Assembly: GCA_018402545.1 (NCBI GenBank)
Contig: JAGYIL010000001.1
Span: forward strand, 2,542,001 to 2,606,000
Length of the DNA: 64,000 nucleotides
Direction: 5' to 3'
DNA from: Saccharospirillum sp.
GTDB lineage: Bacteria; Pseudomonadota; Gammaproteobacteria; Pseudomonadales; Natronospirillaceae
In this document: positions 28,762 through 40,572 of the stretch, one piece after another
How the letters are laid out: each line of letters starts with the position of its first letter
Position numbering within the stretch: the stretch's first letter is position 1
The notes under the pieces: generated by a model
The model's input: only the letters and a program-made list of their open reading frames with translations
Told to the model about the DNA's origin: nothing
Databases searched by the model: none
Position numbers and translations under genes: made by a program

Positions 28762-29561
28762 AGCCTGCGATGCTCCTGCGTGGGCATCTTCAGCCGCACG
28801 GACTCAACCCGCCCAAGGTCGGTCGTCAGGGTAACCCCCTGCTCGCCTTCACCGATGCTTTCAACCTCACCCCAGGGGTCAACCATCAGGCTGTGGCCCC
28901 AGGTGTGGCGTTTTTCATCGTGTTTTCCACCCTGATTGGCGGCGACCACATAGCACGCATTTTCGATGGCCCGGGCACGGCACAGCACCTCCCAGTGCGC
29001 TTGCCCGGTGGACCAGGTGAAGGCCGATGGCACCACAAAGGTATCCACGCCCCGGTTGCGTTGCAGCCGGTATAACTCTGGGAAGCGCAGGTCGTAACAC
29101 ACACTCAGGCCCCAGTGGCCCCAGGGAGTTTCCAGGGTAACGACCTCACTGCCGGGCTGGTAGTGGTCGGATTCACGATAGCGGCCCTGGGCATCACTCA
29201 CGGCGGCATCGAAGAGGTGGATTTTATCGTAGTGGGCCCGCAACTCGCCCTGATCATCGACCACATGCATGCGCGCCCGGGGTTTAGCCTCGTTCGTGGC
29301 ATAGACCGGCAGTGTTCCGGCCACAATCCAGACTTTGTAACGGCGGGCGGCGTCACGCAGGTATTGCCCGACCGGCCCGGTAAACTCACCTTCGCTGGCG
29401 GCCAGCTCCTTCGCAACACCGCCGCCGAACACCGCAAACATTTCAGGCAGTTGCACCGCATCGGCACCTGTCTCGGCGGCGGCCGCCAAATGCCGGTCAA
29501 CCGTATCGAGATTTTCCTGCAGGTACCGCGAACTGATCATCTGGGCCAGATACCATTTCAT
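28758..29561 (-). CDS. Carbon-nitrogen hydrolase (nitrilase superfamily)
   Basis: AVQLPEMFAVFG, YDKIHLFDA, GLSVCYDLRFPELY catalytic E-K-C motifs. Confidence 0.9.
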   Translation of the reverse strand: MKWYLAQMISSRYLQENLDTVDRHLAAAAETGADAVQLPEMFAVFGGGVAKELAASEGEFTGPVGQYLRDAARRYKVWIVAGTLPVYATNEAKPRARMHVVDDQGELRAHYDKIHLFDAAVSDAQGRYRESDHYQPGSEVVTLETPWGHWGLSVCYDLRFPELYRLQRNRGVDTFVVPSAFTWSTGQAHWEVLCRARAIENACYVVAANQGGKHDEKRHTWGHSLMVDPWGEVESIGEGEQGVTLTTDLGRVESVRLKMPTQEHRRL

Positions 29562-29601
29562 GTGTCGCTCTCCTGGTTGGGTTCACACCAACGCGCAGCC
29601 T

Positions 29602-32600
29602 TCAGGGTGAACCCGGACTGCCCGGGTTCGTGGGCACCACATTACGCAACCGGTCACCTACACTGGGGTTCAATGAACTGCCGCTGTTATTATCGAACAC
29701 ACGATAGAAGCGCAGTTCGGGCTCCTCAAGCGAGCCGGTCACGTGCATGCGGGCCGAACTCAGACGCTCCAGTTCGTTGTTAAACACCCGTTCGGTCACG
29801 TAAATGGCTGCCGCTGCCTGAGGCGTCACCCCGGCCAACAGGGCGACCAGCGGGAAGGTGCTCGACAGCGGGACTGTCATCACCATATCAACATCGAGCA
29901 CATCCCGCACCAGATCGGCATCGCCACTGAAACGGAACTTGGTCGACGGCCCGTCAATCAGCAGCCGGTCGCCTACCCGGGCAAAGCCCCGGTCAAACAA
30001 CAGCTCCCCTTCGATCACATCGTAGCTGATGCCGTCGCGAATCAGGTCGGAAAAATCGAGGGCAAGACGGCGCAGCACCCGGGTAAAGTTGAGCAGCCCC
30101 ACCAGTTTCACACCTTCGTATTCATCAAGTTCCAGAATCGAGCCATTGGTCAGGCGCAGTTCGATCCGGCCGCGCAATCGTTCGTAGTCGAAATAGGCGG
30201 GCGTGCCCGGCCATTCAAAATCCAGATCAAACTGCCCGGAGCGGCTTTCGAGTACCGGGGCGTAATCCCAGCTTTGCAGTACACGAAGTATGTTTCCGGT
30301 CCTGACCTGCCCTTTGAACGCCGTGCGGTGTTCGTTATTGAGATAGCGCCAGGTCAGTTCCCCATCCAGCCGAGCCTCAGGCATTTCGACTCTCAGGTTG
30401 CGCAGAACGGCGCTGTCACCGTCACGACGAATCTCCGCCCGCCAACTGCCCATATCGCGACCGTCGATCGACAACCGGGCGATCTGTAAATTTGCATCCG
30501 GCAGTTCATCCGGCCGCAGCATGGCCATCGGGTCTGGCGCAGGCGCATCGTCAGCCACCGCAGTTGCTGTGTCGGCAGCTTGTGGCATTGTTCGGTTGAT
30601 GTTCACAAAATCAAAGTCAGCGAAATGCGGATCGCCGTTGAAGGGAATCAATACCCGGCCGCTGAGCTCCCGGGCTTCCAGAGTTGCCAGCCAGCCTTCA
30701 TCACTGCTGAGTATCTGAATGCGAGGTTGAGTCCAGTTCAACCCCTGGCCGCGCCACAGTGCACCGCGCAGATTCACTTCGCGAATCGGTTGTGTACTCG
30801 CTTCGGCCCCGAGCTCAACCAGGGGAGACCCGGCTTCCCGGTAGACATCACTGACGGCTTGCAAGGCGTCGCGCCATTGATCGATATCCGCCTCGGGCAG
30901 AAGTGCATCGACATAAATCCCGTTTTGAATCCGCCGCTCCAGCGGCGTGTTCAACGCCACGGTTCCCGCCTCAAACTGGTTATCAGGTGAGACGTCGAAT
31001 GCCCATTGCACCACCTCGTTGTAATGACCGGAGATACCCAGCCCCTCGCCATCGGTAAACACCAGGTCCAGCGCGAGCGGTCGGGCCGTCTCTGCTGTTT
31101 TACCCAGAGCCGCCGGTAACGAAAGCGGCAGGTTGACCAGATCCGACGTCAGTGCAATGCGGGTCTGACCAGGCAAAAAGTCCAGTTGTGCATCCGTAGC
31201 AATGCGATAGGGCTGGTCTGCCAGCCAGGGGTCTTCAAGCCATCGGCCCCAGGCATCCAGCGGCGTTTCACCGGAAACCGCCAGGCTGACCCGGGTATTT
31301 GCCCCGGTCAGGTCGGACGTCAGTTGCGCCTGGTGCCGGGCGCCGAAGAGTTCACCATCAAGGCGGTTCGAGTAGAGCCCTCGCCGGCTGTTATAGCCAA
31401 TGTCACCACCGAGAGCCGACAGAGTCAGATCCAGTTCGGTCAGTTCAAGCGTGCCATTGCTGAGCTGACTGGTCAGCGCAATGTCGAGTGGCTCGTCGCT
31501 CAACGGCACCCTAAGATCCAGTTCAGCCCGGGTGTCACCAGTCAGCGTCCAGTCACTGACGACATCGGCTGCCAGAAACTCAAGCGGCCCGTCCTGCTTG
31601 AAGAGCGCCAGGGCGTTGCCCGCGGCTGAACTCACATCGAGGTCGATTAGCAGTTGCCGCTCTGCAAATGGCAATTGCAATTGGCCGCTATTGAGCGTTA
31701 TCCCGGCCAGATTGCCCTGTTGCGCTTCAACGCGCAGGTCATCGAGGGTTAACTGAACCTGGCCAGCCCCCCCGGTAATGGCAGGCCAGGCGTCATTGAA
31801 GCGGACCACGGCGTCGTCGAAATCGGTCACCAGCGCGAGCCCGCTATCGGTCATCTGACCCTTGCGAAAGCCAGAAACAAAGGAGAAATCCAGATCCGAA
31901 AACCGGCCCGACTGAATGTTATCTACGATCCAGGGTTTGACCTGGTCGGGCAAACGATTGTCCGGCGTCAGCCGCTTGGCCCAGCTGGCATTGGTCGCGT
32001 CTGTTGCCACCGCCAGCCGAAACCCGATTTCGCGCTGATCGGACGCCAGGTCGCCGCCATTGACCAGATCCACCCGCCAGTGGCCGGTTAGCGGCTGTGC
32101 CGACTCACCCTGGGATTGTTGCGTTGCATCGGGGGCAATGGCCGCCCGATGCTGCCCTTCCAGTTGCACACCGGCACCGGCCGACCAGCGAGCATCCAGA
32201 ACTCCTCCGATTCGCTCGAACAAGAACGGCTGGTCATAAATGGCGGGTAACTGGAAGTCGACGCCGGTATTGTCGAAATTCAACCGCGCCCTTGACCCTT
32301 CCGCCCTAAGCTCGCCACTGACACCGCTCAGGCCCGGGATACCCGCGTAAGGTTGCATCCGTACATCCCTGACGCTGGCTGTCACGCGCAATGAATCATC
32401 CTGACCGATGCGGTAAGACAGTTTACCCTGGTCAATACTGGCTTGTGGAAAGGCCTGCTCCCAATAACCACTGCCATCATTAATAGCCAGAAAGGCGCTG
32501 ATCGGCGCAAGAGGCAACTGATCCCACTGTATCTGCCACTGAGTCTGACGCTGGCTGGCCCGGGCCACGAACTCACCCTGAACCTCGGGTTCCGCGGCTG

Positions 32601-33549
32601 TGGATCGCTCCAGTTCATGGGAAAAATGGTGCAACCAGACATTCATGCCCCCGGCACTTCGCTCGGCAAACAACTCCATATCCAGATTGCGCAGGGCCAT
32701 TGCACTGCGGCTGCCGCTGAACCGGGTCGCCGGGCTCTGCAGGCGAGCCTGGATCGACTGCCACTGATCGCGGGTCAGGCTCACCCAGTACTCGCCCGCT
32801 ACAGCGGCCTGACGCACATCCGGCAGCCACTCCTGCAGCCAGGGTGCCATATCAAAAGCCCCGTGCCGGGCATACAGATCCACTTCGTATTGATCGTCGC
32901 GCCGGCTGCTTTCAAGCTGCAGTTCAATGGGCACCGACAGGCCATCGTAATTGACACTGGCTTCAGCCCGCATCCAGTTGTCGTTACCCGACCCGGTCAG
33001 TTGCGCCGATTCCATCGCTACGGTCATTCCCGGCAACAACAGCGGCTCAATGTGCAATGCCATATCGGTAAAGCGCACATCACGTTGCTGGCGGATCAGA
33101 GCGATAACCCGCTCCAGCGACATATCCGGCGTATTGGCTGCGCCAGAGCCGGCGTTAACGCCGGCAAAGCTCCAGCCCTCATCGGTTTGCTCCAGGTTGG
33201 CTTCAAACCCGGTCAGTTCAAACCGCTTGAACACCGGCGACAGCGTTATCAGCGACTGCATCAGCGCCGGCTCCAGTAGCATTCGGTCGACACTGAGGGT
33301 AGAGCTGATTTGCACGTCTTCGGCAATCAGGATGGGGTTGAACTGACGCCACTCTCCGGTGAGACGGCCAATGGAGACCGAGGCATTGAGACGGTCGCTA
33401 AGCAGCAACGCCAGTTCAGCGTTATAGCGTTCGACCTGAGGGAAGAACTGTCGGCCAAGCGCGAGATAGGCGGCTACCAGCAGTATCCAGAACGCGCCTA
33501 TCTTGAGCAACACGGTGCCCAGGGATTTTAGAATGCGATAACGGGCCAT
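29602..33549 (-). CDS. yhdP: YhdP family (AsmA-like/DUF3971) envelope protein
   Basis: 1315 aa, N-terminal TM, long repetitive beta-rich sequence; placed downstream of rng as is common. Confidence 0.85.
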   Translation of the reverse strand: MARYRILKSLGTVLLKIGAFWILLVAAYLALGRQFFPQVERYNAELALLLSDRLNASVSIGRLTGEWRQFNPILIAEDVQISSTLSVDRMLLEPALMQSLITLSPVFKRFELTGFEANLEQTDEGWSFAGVNAGSGAANTPDMSLERVIALIRQQRDVRFTDMALHIEPLLLPGMTVAMESAQLTGSGNDNWMRAEASVNYDGLSVPIELQLESSRRDDQYEVDLYARHGAFDMAPWLQEWLPDVRQAAVAGEYWVSLTRDQWQSIQARLQSPATRFSGSRSAMALRNLDMELFAERSAGGMNVWLHHFSHELERSTAAEPEVQGEFVARASQRQTQWQIQWDQLPLAPISAFLAINDGSGYWEQAFPQASIDQGKLSYRIGQDDSLRVTASVRDVRMQPYAGIPGLSGVSGELRAEGSRARLNFDNTGVDFQLPAIYDQPFLFERIGGVLDARWSAGAGVQLEGQHRAAIAPDATQQSQGESAQPLTGHWRVDLVNGGDLASDQREIGFRLAVATDATNASWAKRLTPDNRLPDQVKPWIVDNIQSGRFSDLDFSFVSGFRKGQMTDSGLALVTDFDDAVVRFNDAWPAITGGAGQVQLTLDDLRVEAQQGNLAGITLNSGQLQLPFAERQLLIDLDVSSAAGNALALFKQDGPLEFLAADVVSDWTLTGDTRAELDLRVPLSDEPLDIALTSQLSNGTLELTELDLTLSALGGDIGYNSRRGLYSNRLDGELFGARHQAQLTSDLTGANTRVSLAVSGETPLDAWGRWLEDPWLADQPYRIATDAQLDFLPGQTRIALTSDLVNLPLSLPAALGKTAETARPLALDLVFTDGEGLGISGHYNEVVQWAFDVSPDNQFEAGTVALNTPLERRIQNGIYVDALLPEADIDQWRDALQAVSDVYREAGSPLVELGAEASTQPIREVNLRGALWRGQGLNWTQPRIQILSSDEGWLATLEARELSGRVLIPFNGDPHFADFDFVNINRTMPQAADTATAVADDAPAPDPMAMLRPDELPDANLQIARLSIDGRDMGSWRAEIRRDGDSAVLRNLRVEMPEARLDGELTWRYLNNEHRTAFKGQVRTGNILRVLQSWDYAPVLESRSGQFDLDFEWPGTPAYFDYERLRGRIELRLTNGSILELDEYEGVKLVGLLNFTRVLRRLALDFSDLIRDGISYDVIEGELLFDRGFARVGDRLLIDGPSTKFRFSGDADLVRDVLDVDMVMTVPLSSTFPLVALLAGVTPQAAAAIYVTERVFNNELERLSSARMHVTGSLEEPELRFYRVFDNNSGSSLNPSVGDRLRNVVPTNPGSPGSP

Positions 33550-33625
33550 GGGTCAGCGCTTCAGTGTCATGGCGGCGATACCGCCGCTGCCAACGCCGGT
33601 GATGAAGGTCAGACCGCGCCAACGC

Positions 33626-35086
33626 CTACTGCAAAATGACATCAAACTGTTCCTGGCTGTACATGGGTTCAACCTGAAACCGAATCGGTTTGCCAATAAA
33701 TTCCTCAAGGTCGGCCAGATTGGATGATTCTTCATCCAGCAGTCGATCGACGACTTCCTGCGATGCCAGCACCAGATACTGGTCGTTATTGTAGGCACGC
33801 TCTTCGCGCAGTATCTCGCGAAACACTTCATAGCAAACGGTTTGGGGCGTTTTAACACGACCGCGACCGTTACAGACCTTGCAGGTCTCGGTCATCATGT
33901 GTTCCAGGCTTTCGCGCGTTCGTTTGCGCGTCATTTCCACCAGCCCGAGGTCGGAGACGCCGGTCAGCTTGCTTTTCGCATGGTCTTTTTCCAGGTACTT
34001 CTCCAGCATGCGCAACACCTGGCGCTGATGCTCGGGGTCGTCCATGTCGATAAAGTCGATGATGATGATACCGCCCAGATTACGCAGACGCAGCTGGCGC
34101 ACGATGGTGGTCACTGCTTCCAGATTGGTCTTGAAGATCGTCTCTTCCAGGTTGCGGTGACCGACAAAAGCGCCCGTGTTGACATCAACGGTGGTCATCG
34201 CTTCGGTCTGATCAATGATCAGATAGCCGCCCGACTTCAGTTCGACCTTGCGCCCCAACGCCCGGCGAATTTCATCTTCAACCGCAAACAGATCGAAAAT
34301 CGGCCGCTCACCCGGGTAGTACTCAAATACCGGCTCGACTTCGGGCGTGTACTTGCGTACGAAATCAATCACCTTGGTGTAGGTCTCTTTCGAGTCAATG
34401 CGTATTTTTTCGACGTCGGCACGCACCAGATCCCGGGCTACGCGCAAATAAAGCGGCAGGTCCTCGTAAATAGTGGCCGGCCCCGGGGTCTCAACGATGC
34501 GCTCGCCCAGCACCCGGAACACGCGTTTCAGATAGTTCAGATCCGACTGGATTTCAGCCTCGCCGATGCCTTCCGCAGCCGTACGGAGGATGTACCCCCC
34601 CTTTTCGATGCCTTCATCAGCCTTGACCTTAACCACCAGAGCGCGCAGGCGTTCACGCTCCTCTTCACCGTCAATGCGCTGGGATACGCCAATATGATTG
34701 GAATCCGGCATGTACACCAGGTAGCGCGAGGGGATTGATAAGTGGGTCGTCAGACGAGCGCCTTTGGTGCCAATGGGGTCTTTAATGACCTGTACCGTGA
34801 TCGACTCGCCCTCACGCACCAGTGCCTGAATGGACTTTTGCGCTTCGCCTTCCCGTTTGGGCTGATCAAAATCCGAGGCATGAATAAACGCCGCCCGCTC
34901 CAGACCAATATCAACAAAGGCCGCCTGCATGCCCGGCAAAACCCGAACTACCTTGCCCCGGTAAATGTTGCCGACGATGCCGCGCGTTTGCTCCCGCTCG
35001 ATGAATATCTCCTGGACGGCGCCGTTTTCAACAACAGCAACCCGGGTTTCCATCGGCGTTACGTTTACCAATATTTCTGAATTCAT
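33626..35086 (-). CDS. rng: Ribonuclease G
   Basis: MNSEILVNVTPMETRVAVVENGAVQEIFIER; CKVCNGRGRVKT; DVNTGAFVG. Confidence 0.95.
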   Translation of the reverse strand: MNSEILVNVTPMETRVAVVENGAVQEIFIEREQTRGIVGNIYRGKVVRVLPGMQAAFVDIGLERAAFIHASDFDQPKREGEAQKSIQALVREGESITVQVIKDPIGTKGARLTTHLSIPSRYLVYMPDSNHIGVSQRIDGEEERERLRALVVKVKADEGIEKGGYILRTAAEGIGEAEIQSDLNYLKRVFRVLGERIVETPGPATIYEDLPLYLRVARDLVRADVEKIRIDSKETYTKVIDFVRKYTPEVEPVFEYYPGERPIFDLFAVEDEIRRALGRKVELKSGGYLIIDQTEAMTTVDVNTGAFVGHRNLEETIFKTNLEAVTTIVRQLRLRNLGGIIIIDFIDMDDPEHQRQVLRMLEKYLEKDHAKSKLTGVSDLGLVEMTRKRTRESLEHMMTETCKVCNGRGRVKTPQTVCYEVFREILREERAYNNDQYLVLASQEVVDRLLDEESSNLADLEEFIGKPIRFQVEPMYSQEQFDVILQ

Positions 35087-35182
35087 AACTGAGCCTGTTC
35101 GTACCTGTCGATTCAAGCGCTGGCGCACTGCTAATACCCCAGGCTCACACTGTCTGGTCGCTCTACTGTAGCCACCACCCGG

Positions 35183-35785
35183 TTAGACTGACACCAGGGC
35201 TCCATCCCAGACCGTAACACCGCGCCGGGTCAGCAACTGGGCCGTTTCGCGCAGTGGTAGACCTACAATAGCAGAATAGCTGCCTTCAATCCGTTTGATA
35301 AACACCGAGGCCAACCCCTGTACCGCATAGCCTCCGGCTTTATCACAGGGTTCCTGCGTATCCCAGTAGGCACGGGCCTGTTCCGGCATCAGCTCGGCGA
35401 AGACGACCCGGGAGGTCACCACCTCAACGTCCACCTGATCGTGGCTGGCAAGCGCAACGGCGGTCATCACATCGTGCGCCCGACCGGAGAGCCGTTCCAT
35501 CATATCGAGAAAATCGTCCCGGTCGCGCGGTTTGCCGAGAATATCCCGGTCGACCACAACGGCCGTATCAGAACCCAGCACCAGTGCTCCGGATTCGCCC
35601 CGGCCGGCTACAACCGCCAATCCGGCGGCCGCCTTTTCGCGGGCCAGTCGGCTGACGTAATCGGCTGCACTTTCCAGCGACTGCATACGCTCATCAATGT
35701 CGATGGGCAAAATGGAAAACTCGACCCCCAGGCCGCTCAGTAATTCACGTCGGCGGGGAGACTGTGAAGCCAGGTACAGGGACAT
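35183..35785 (-). CDS. maf: Maf family nucleotide pyrophosphatase
   Basis: LYLASQSPRRRELLSGLG; LGSDTAVVVD; KAGGYAVQG. Confidence 0.93.
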   Translation of the reverse strand: MSLYLASQSPRRRELLSGLGVEFSILPIDIDERMQSLESAADYVSRLAREKAAAGLAVVAGRGESGALVLGSDTAVVVDRDILGKPRDRDDFLDMMERLSGRAHDVMTAVALASHDQVDVEVVTSRVVFAELMPEQARAYWDTQEPCDKAGGYAVQGLASVFIKRIEGSYSAIVGLPLRETAQLLTRRGVTVWDGALVSV

Positions 35786-35871
35786 GAAGACTCCTTCCAA
35801 TAAAAACGAGGTCAAAAATCGGCCGGCCGGTCAAAGATTGCAGCGACGGCACAGAGCGCAAGCAGCAACGC

Positions 35872-36360
35872 CTACTGAACCCGGAACCGCAATTGCAAGG
35901 CCCGCAAAATTACATACACCCAGGGCCACAGCAAAGCGCTGACCAGCGACGGTAACAAATGCATTTCGCCGGTGATGCCTGATCCCAGAAAATCACGACA
36001 CCATTGCACCAGCAACTGACTGACCGCAATAATCAGAAACACGACCAGTGCTTGCTGCAAGATCGGGTACATCCTCAGCCGCTGGTGCAACAGCAGCACC
36101 AGATACACCAACCCGCTGTACGACAGGGCAAATACCCCGAGATAGGTTCCCAGCACCACGTCTTGCAGCAAGCCCACGCAAAAACCAACGGCAATGCCAA
36201 CCCGGTCGGGCAATACCAGGACCCAGAAAATCAGAAACAGGCCAACCCAGTCGGGCCTGGCCAGCGCTATCATCTGTGGCAGCGGAACCGCGGCGAGCAA
36301 ATAGGCGATAAAGAAACTGAGGGCAATAACCCACAAGCCCTTGGCGGGTTTGGCTTTCAT
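35872..36360 (-). CDS. mreD: Rod shape-determining protein MreD
   Basis: Polytopic 162 aa protein; ATGA overlap with mreC. Confidence 0.88.
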   Translation of the reverse strand: MKAKPAKGLWVIALSFFIAYLLAAVPLPQMIALARPDWVGLFLIFWVLVLPDRVGIAVGFCVGLLQDVVLGTYLGVFALSYSGLVYLVLLLHQRLRMYPILQQALVVFLIIAVSQLLVQWCRDFLGSGITGEMHLLPSLVSALLWPWVYVILRALQLRFRVQ

Positions 36361-37184
36361 TCCGACTCCCGCTTGAAGATGAGCAGTAAATTTCGACTGC
36401 GTGACAGTTCAGCCAGTGGCCTGGCGCGAATGGTCGCAAAGGGTTCGCCGGTATCGTATTCAATGGCCTGCACTTCAGCGACCGGATAACCTTCCGGGAA
36501 TCGCCCGGCCAGACCGGAAGTAATCAGCAGGTCGCCGATCTGCACATCGGCCGTGCTGGGCACAAACTCCATTTCCAGCACGTTCAGATCACCGGTACCT
36601 ACCACGATGCTGCGCATGCCGTTGCGGTTAATTTGCACCGGAACCGCGTGGTTGGCGTCCGCCACCATCAAAACCCGGGACGTAAGAGAGTTGACCTGAA
36701 TCACCTGGCCAAACAACCCGGTGGCGTCGAGCACCGCCTGGCCAACGTAGACACCATCCTGGGCGCCGCGGTTAATAATCACCTGATGAGTGAAAGGGTC
36801 GGGGTCGACACTGAGCATTTCTGCGGTCAGGTAGTCGGCTTCGAAGCGAGGGGTGGCATCGAGCAAACGGCGGAGGCGCTCGTTTTCGGCTTCCAGTACG
36901 GCCAGCCGTTGCGCCTGCTGCCGGAGCACCAGCACCTGATTGTTCAGCGAACGGTTGTCCTCGATCAGCTCATCGCGCTCGGCGAAGGTGCGGCTCGACC
37001 ACTCCACCATATCGGTGGGCAGGCTGATCAGGGATTGTACGGGAGATACCAGATAAGACAGGGTCTGTCGCAGATAATCGACCTGGGTGTAGCGGGCATC
37101 CAGAGCCATCAGCGCGACAGAGACCACCACGGCTACCAATAGACGATAACCGTGCTGTGGGCCGGCAGAAAACAGCGCTTTGAT
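36357..37184 (-). CDS. mreC: Rod shape-determining protein MreC (proposed non-canonical ATC start)
   Basis: Coiled coil plus DQVxINRGAQDGVYVGQAVLD-type core; N-terminus IKALFSAGPQHGYRLL extends upstream of the listed TTG start and matches MreC N-termini. Confidence 0.9.
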   Translation of the reverse strand: MKALFSAGPQHGYRLLVAVVVSVALMALDARYTQVDYLRQTLSYLVSPVQSLISLPTDMVEWSSRTFAERDELIEDNRSLNNQVLVLRQQAQRLAVLEAENERLRRLLDATPRFEADYLTAEMLSVDPDPFTHQVIINRGAQDGVYVGQAVLDATGLFGQVIQVNSLTSRVLMVADANHAVPVQINRNGMRSIVVGTGDLNVLEMEFVPSTADVQIGDLLITSGLAGRFPEGYPVAEVQAIEYDTGEPFATIRARPLAELSRSRNLLLIFKRESE

Positions 37185-37265
37185 GACAGACTCTCCTATG
37201 AAATGCGGGTCGCAAGAACAATGCAGTCAGGCCGGCTTCAGGCCGGCACTGGCTGCAGGCGACCA

Positions 37266-38354
<1,089 letters not shown>

Positions 38355-38727
38355 CTACAGGATTTCCTGATGACAACCCAATAAATCCACACTATTAAAG
38401 CCATGACACAGCCCGGCAATGTATCAATGGCAGGGATTTTGGGCAAGCTGTAAATATGATAACTTATGCCTCATCAATGATTTATTGGGTAGAGTTAAAG
38501 CGTTAATACATCCGGATGTGAATTGAACACCGGTGCAGATTCACAGGTTTGAATCACGCCCGTCATCAATTCAGGTTGGGAAGCCAAGCGCCAGGCTCGG
38601 CCCGTGAAAATGCACTCGATTTGTCATCCACCCGCCCGATGCCGCAAGAAGCCATGTGTAAAGCCTGCTTCAACAGCATTGACCGGCGTGGTTTGGCCCC
38701 TAACTTAGCCCCAGGAGATCCACAACC

Positions 38728-39015
38728 ATGAGCCTAGACCGCTCCCAGGTGGAAAATGTTGCCCAACTGGCTCGTTTGCAAGTCACGGAGGACGCCATGG
38801 CCGCCACCGTGACCAGTCTGTCGAGCATTCTCGATCTCGCCGACCAGTTACAAAAGATCGATACCGAGGGCGTTGAGCCGCTGTCGAACCCCTTGGATGC
38901 CACCGCGCGGCTGCGCCCCGATGAAGTCACCGAGCACAATCAGCGCGATGCCTACCAGGCGATTGCACCGAGCGCGGCCGATGGCCTGTACCTTGTCCCC
39001 AAAGTCATAGAGTGA
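38728..39015 (+). CDS. gatC: Asp/Glu-tRNA amidotransferase subunit C
   Basis: [16 protein letters not shown]; upstream of gatA. Confidence 0.94.
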   Translation: MSLDRSQVENVAQLARLQVTEDAMAATVTSLSSILDLADQLQKIDTEGVEPLSNPLDATARLRPDEVTEHNQRDAYQAIAPSAADGLYLVPKVIE

Positions 39016-39027
39016 GCCAGACCCGAC

Positions 39028-40476
39028 ATGTTAGATAAAACACTGACCCAGCTTGCCGCCGGTCTGGCCCGGGGCGATTTCAGCAGCGTGGAGCTGACAC
39101 AGGCCTACCTGGAGCGCATCCGGCTGCACAATACCGACCTTAACGCCTACATTACCGTCACCGACGACATAGCCCTGGCACAGGCGGCCACGGCCGATGA
39201 ACACCGCGCCGCGGGCAATGCCGGGCCGCTGACCGGGCTGCCAATCGCTCACAAGGACATTTTTTGCACCCAGGGCGTACGCACCAGCTGTGGCTCACGC
39301 ATGCTGGACAACTTCATCGCGCCCTATGAGTCGACGGTAACCGCTCGCCTCGCCGGTGCCGGTGCAGTGATGCTCGGTAAAACCAACCTCGATGAATTCG
39401 CAATGGGGTCTTCCACCGAATCCAGCTACTACGGCCCGACCCGCAATCCCTGGAACCGGGATACCGTGCCCGGCGGCTCCTCGGGCGGCTCGGCAACGGC
39501 CGTGGCAGCGCGCCTGGCAGCAGCAGCCACGGGTACCGATACCGGTGGCTCAATACGCCAGCCAGCCGCCTTTACCGGCATTACCGGCCTGAAACCCACC
39601 TACGGCCGGGTATCACGCTGGGGCATGGTCGCCTACGGCTCATCGCTCGATTGCGGCGGCCCGATGACCCAAACCGCCGAAGACGCCGCCCTGATGCTGA
39701 ACGCTGTCGCCGGCTTTGACCCGAAAGACTCAACCAGCATGGACCGGCAGGTCGATGATTATCAGGCTCGCCTGAATGAACCACTGGCTGGTCTGCGCAT
39801 TGGCTTGCCAAAAGAGTATTTCGGCGACGGCCTCAACGAAGGCATTCGTTCGGCAGTGATGGCGGCAGTCAGCGAGTTGGAAAAACTCGGGGCAACGGTT
39901 AAAGAGATCTCACTGCCACGCACCGAGCTGTCGATTCCAGCCTATTACATCATCGCCCCGGCTGAAGCATCGACCAACCTGTCGCGCTACGATGGCGTCC
40001 GCTACGGCTACCGCTGCAAAGACCCGGTGGATCTGGAAGACCTGTACAAGCGCAGCCGCGCCGAAGGCTTTGGCGCGGAAGTTCAGCGCCGCATTCTGGT
40101 CGGTACCTACGCGCTGTCAGCCGGCTACTACGATGCCTACTACAAGAAAGCCCAGCAACTGCGCCGCCTGATCCGCGACGATTTCCAGACGGGCTTTCAG
40201 GAGGTCGACGTCATCCTCGCCCCCACTACGCCCTCACCGGCCTGGACGCTGGGTGAGAAAAGCAACGACCCGGTGGCCATGTACCTGGAAGACATCTATA
40301 CGCTGTCGACCAACCTGGCTGGCTTGCCCGCCCTGGCCCTGCCCTGTGGCCAGGTCGGTGGACTACCGGTGGGCCTGCAGCTGATCGGCAATTATTTCGA
40401 GGAGAGTCATTTGCTGAATATCGGCCACCAGTACCAGCAGGTGACCGACTGGCATCAGCAGGCACCGGCACTCTGA
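39028..40476 (+). CDS. gatA: Asp/Glu-tRNA amidotransferase subunit A
   Basis: [36 protein letters not shown] amidase signature. Confidence 0.96.
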   Translation: MLDKTLTQLAAGLARGDFSSVELTQAYLERIRLHNTDLNAYITVTDDIALAQAATADEHRAAGNAGPLTGLPIAHKDIFCTQGVRTSCGSRMLDNFIAPYESTVTARLAGAGAVMLGKTNLDEFAMGSSTESSYYGPTRNPWNRDTVPGGSSGGSATAVAARLAAAATGTDTGGSIRQPAAFTGITGLKPTYGRVSRWGMVAYGSSLDCGGPMTQTAEDAALMLNAVAGFDPKDSTSMDRQVDDYQARLNEPLAGLRIGLPKEYFGDGLNEGIRSAVMAAVSELEKLGATVKEISLPRTELSIPAYYIIAPAEASTNLSRYDGVRYGYRCKDPVDLEDLYKRSRAEGFGAEVQRRILVGTYALSAGYYDAYYKKAQQLRRLIRDDFQTGFQEVDVILAPTTPSPAWTLGEKSNDPVAMYLEDIYTLSTNLAGLPALALPCGQVGGLPVGLQLIGNYFEESHLLNIGHQYQQVTDWHQQAPAL

Positions 40477-40572
40477 GACCGGTTGTTGAGCCAATTGAAC
40501 GACACGCACGCATCCGTTAATCGCACGTGAGCAGTGGGCCCCAGCGCCCGCTGCCAGCAGAGGACCCAAAAC

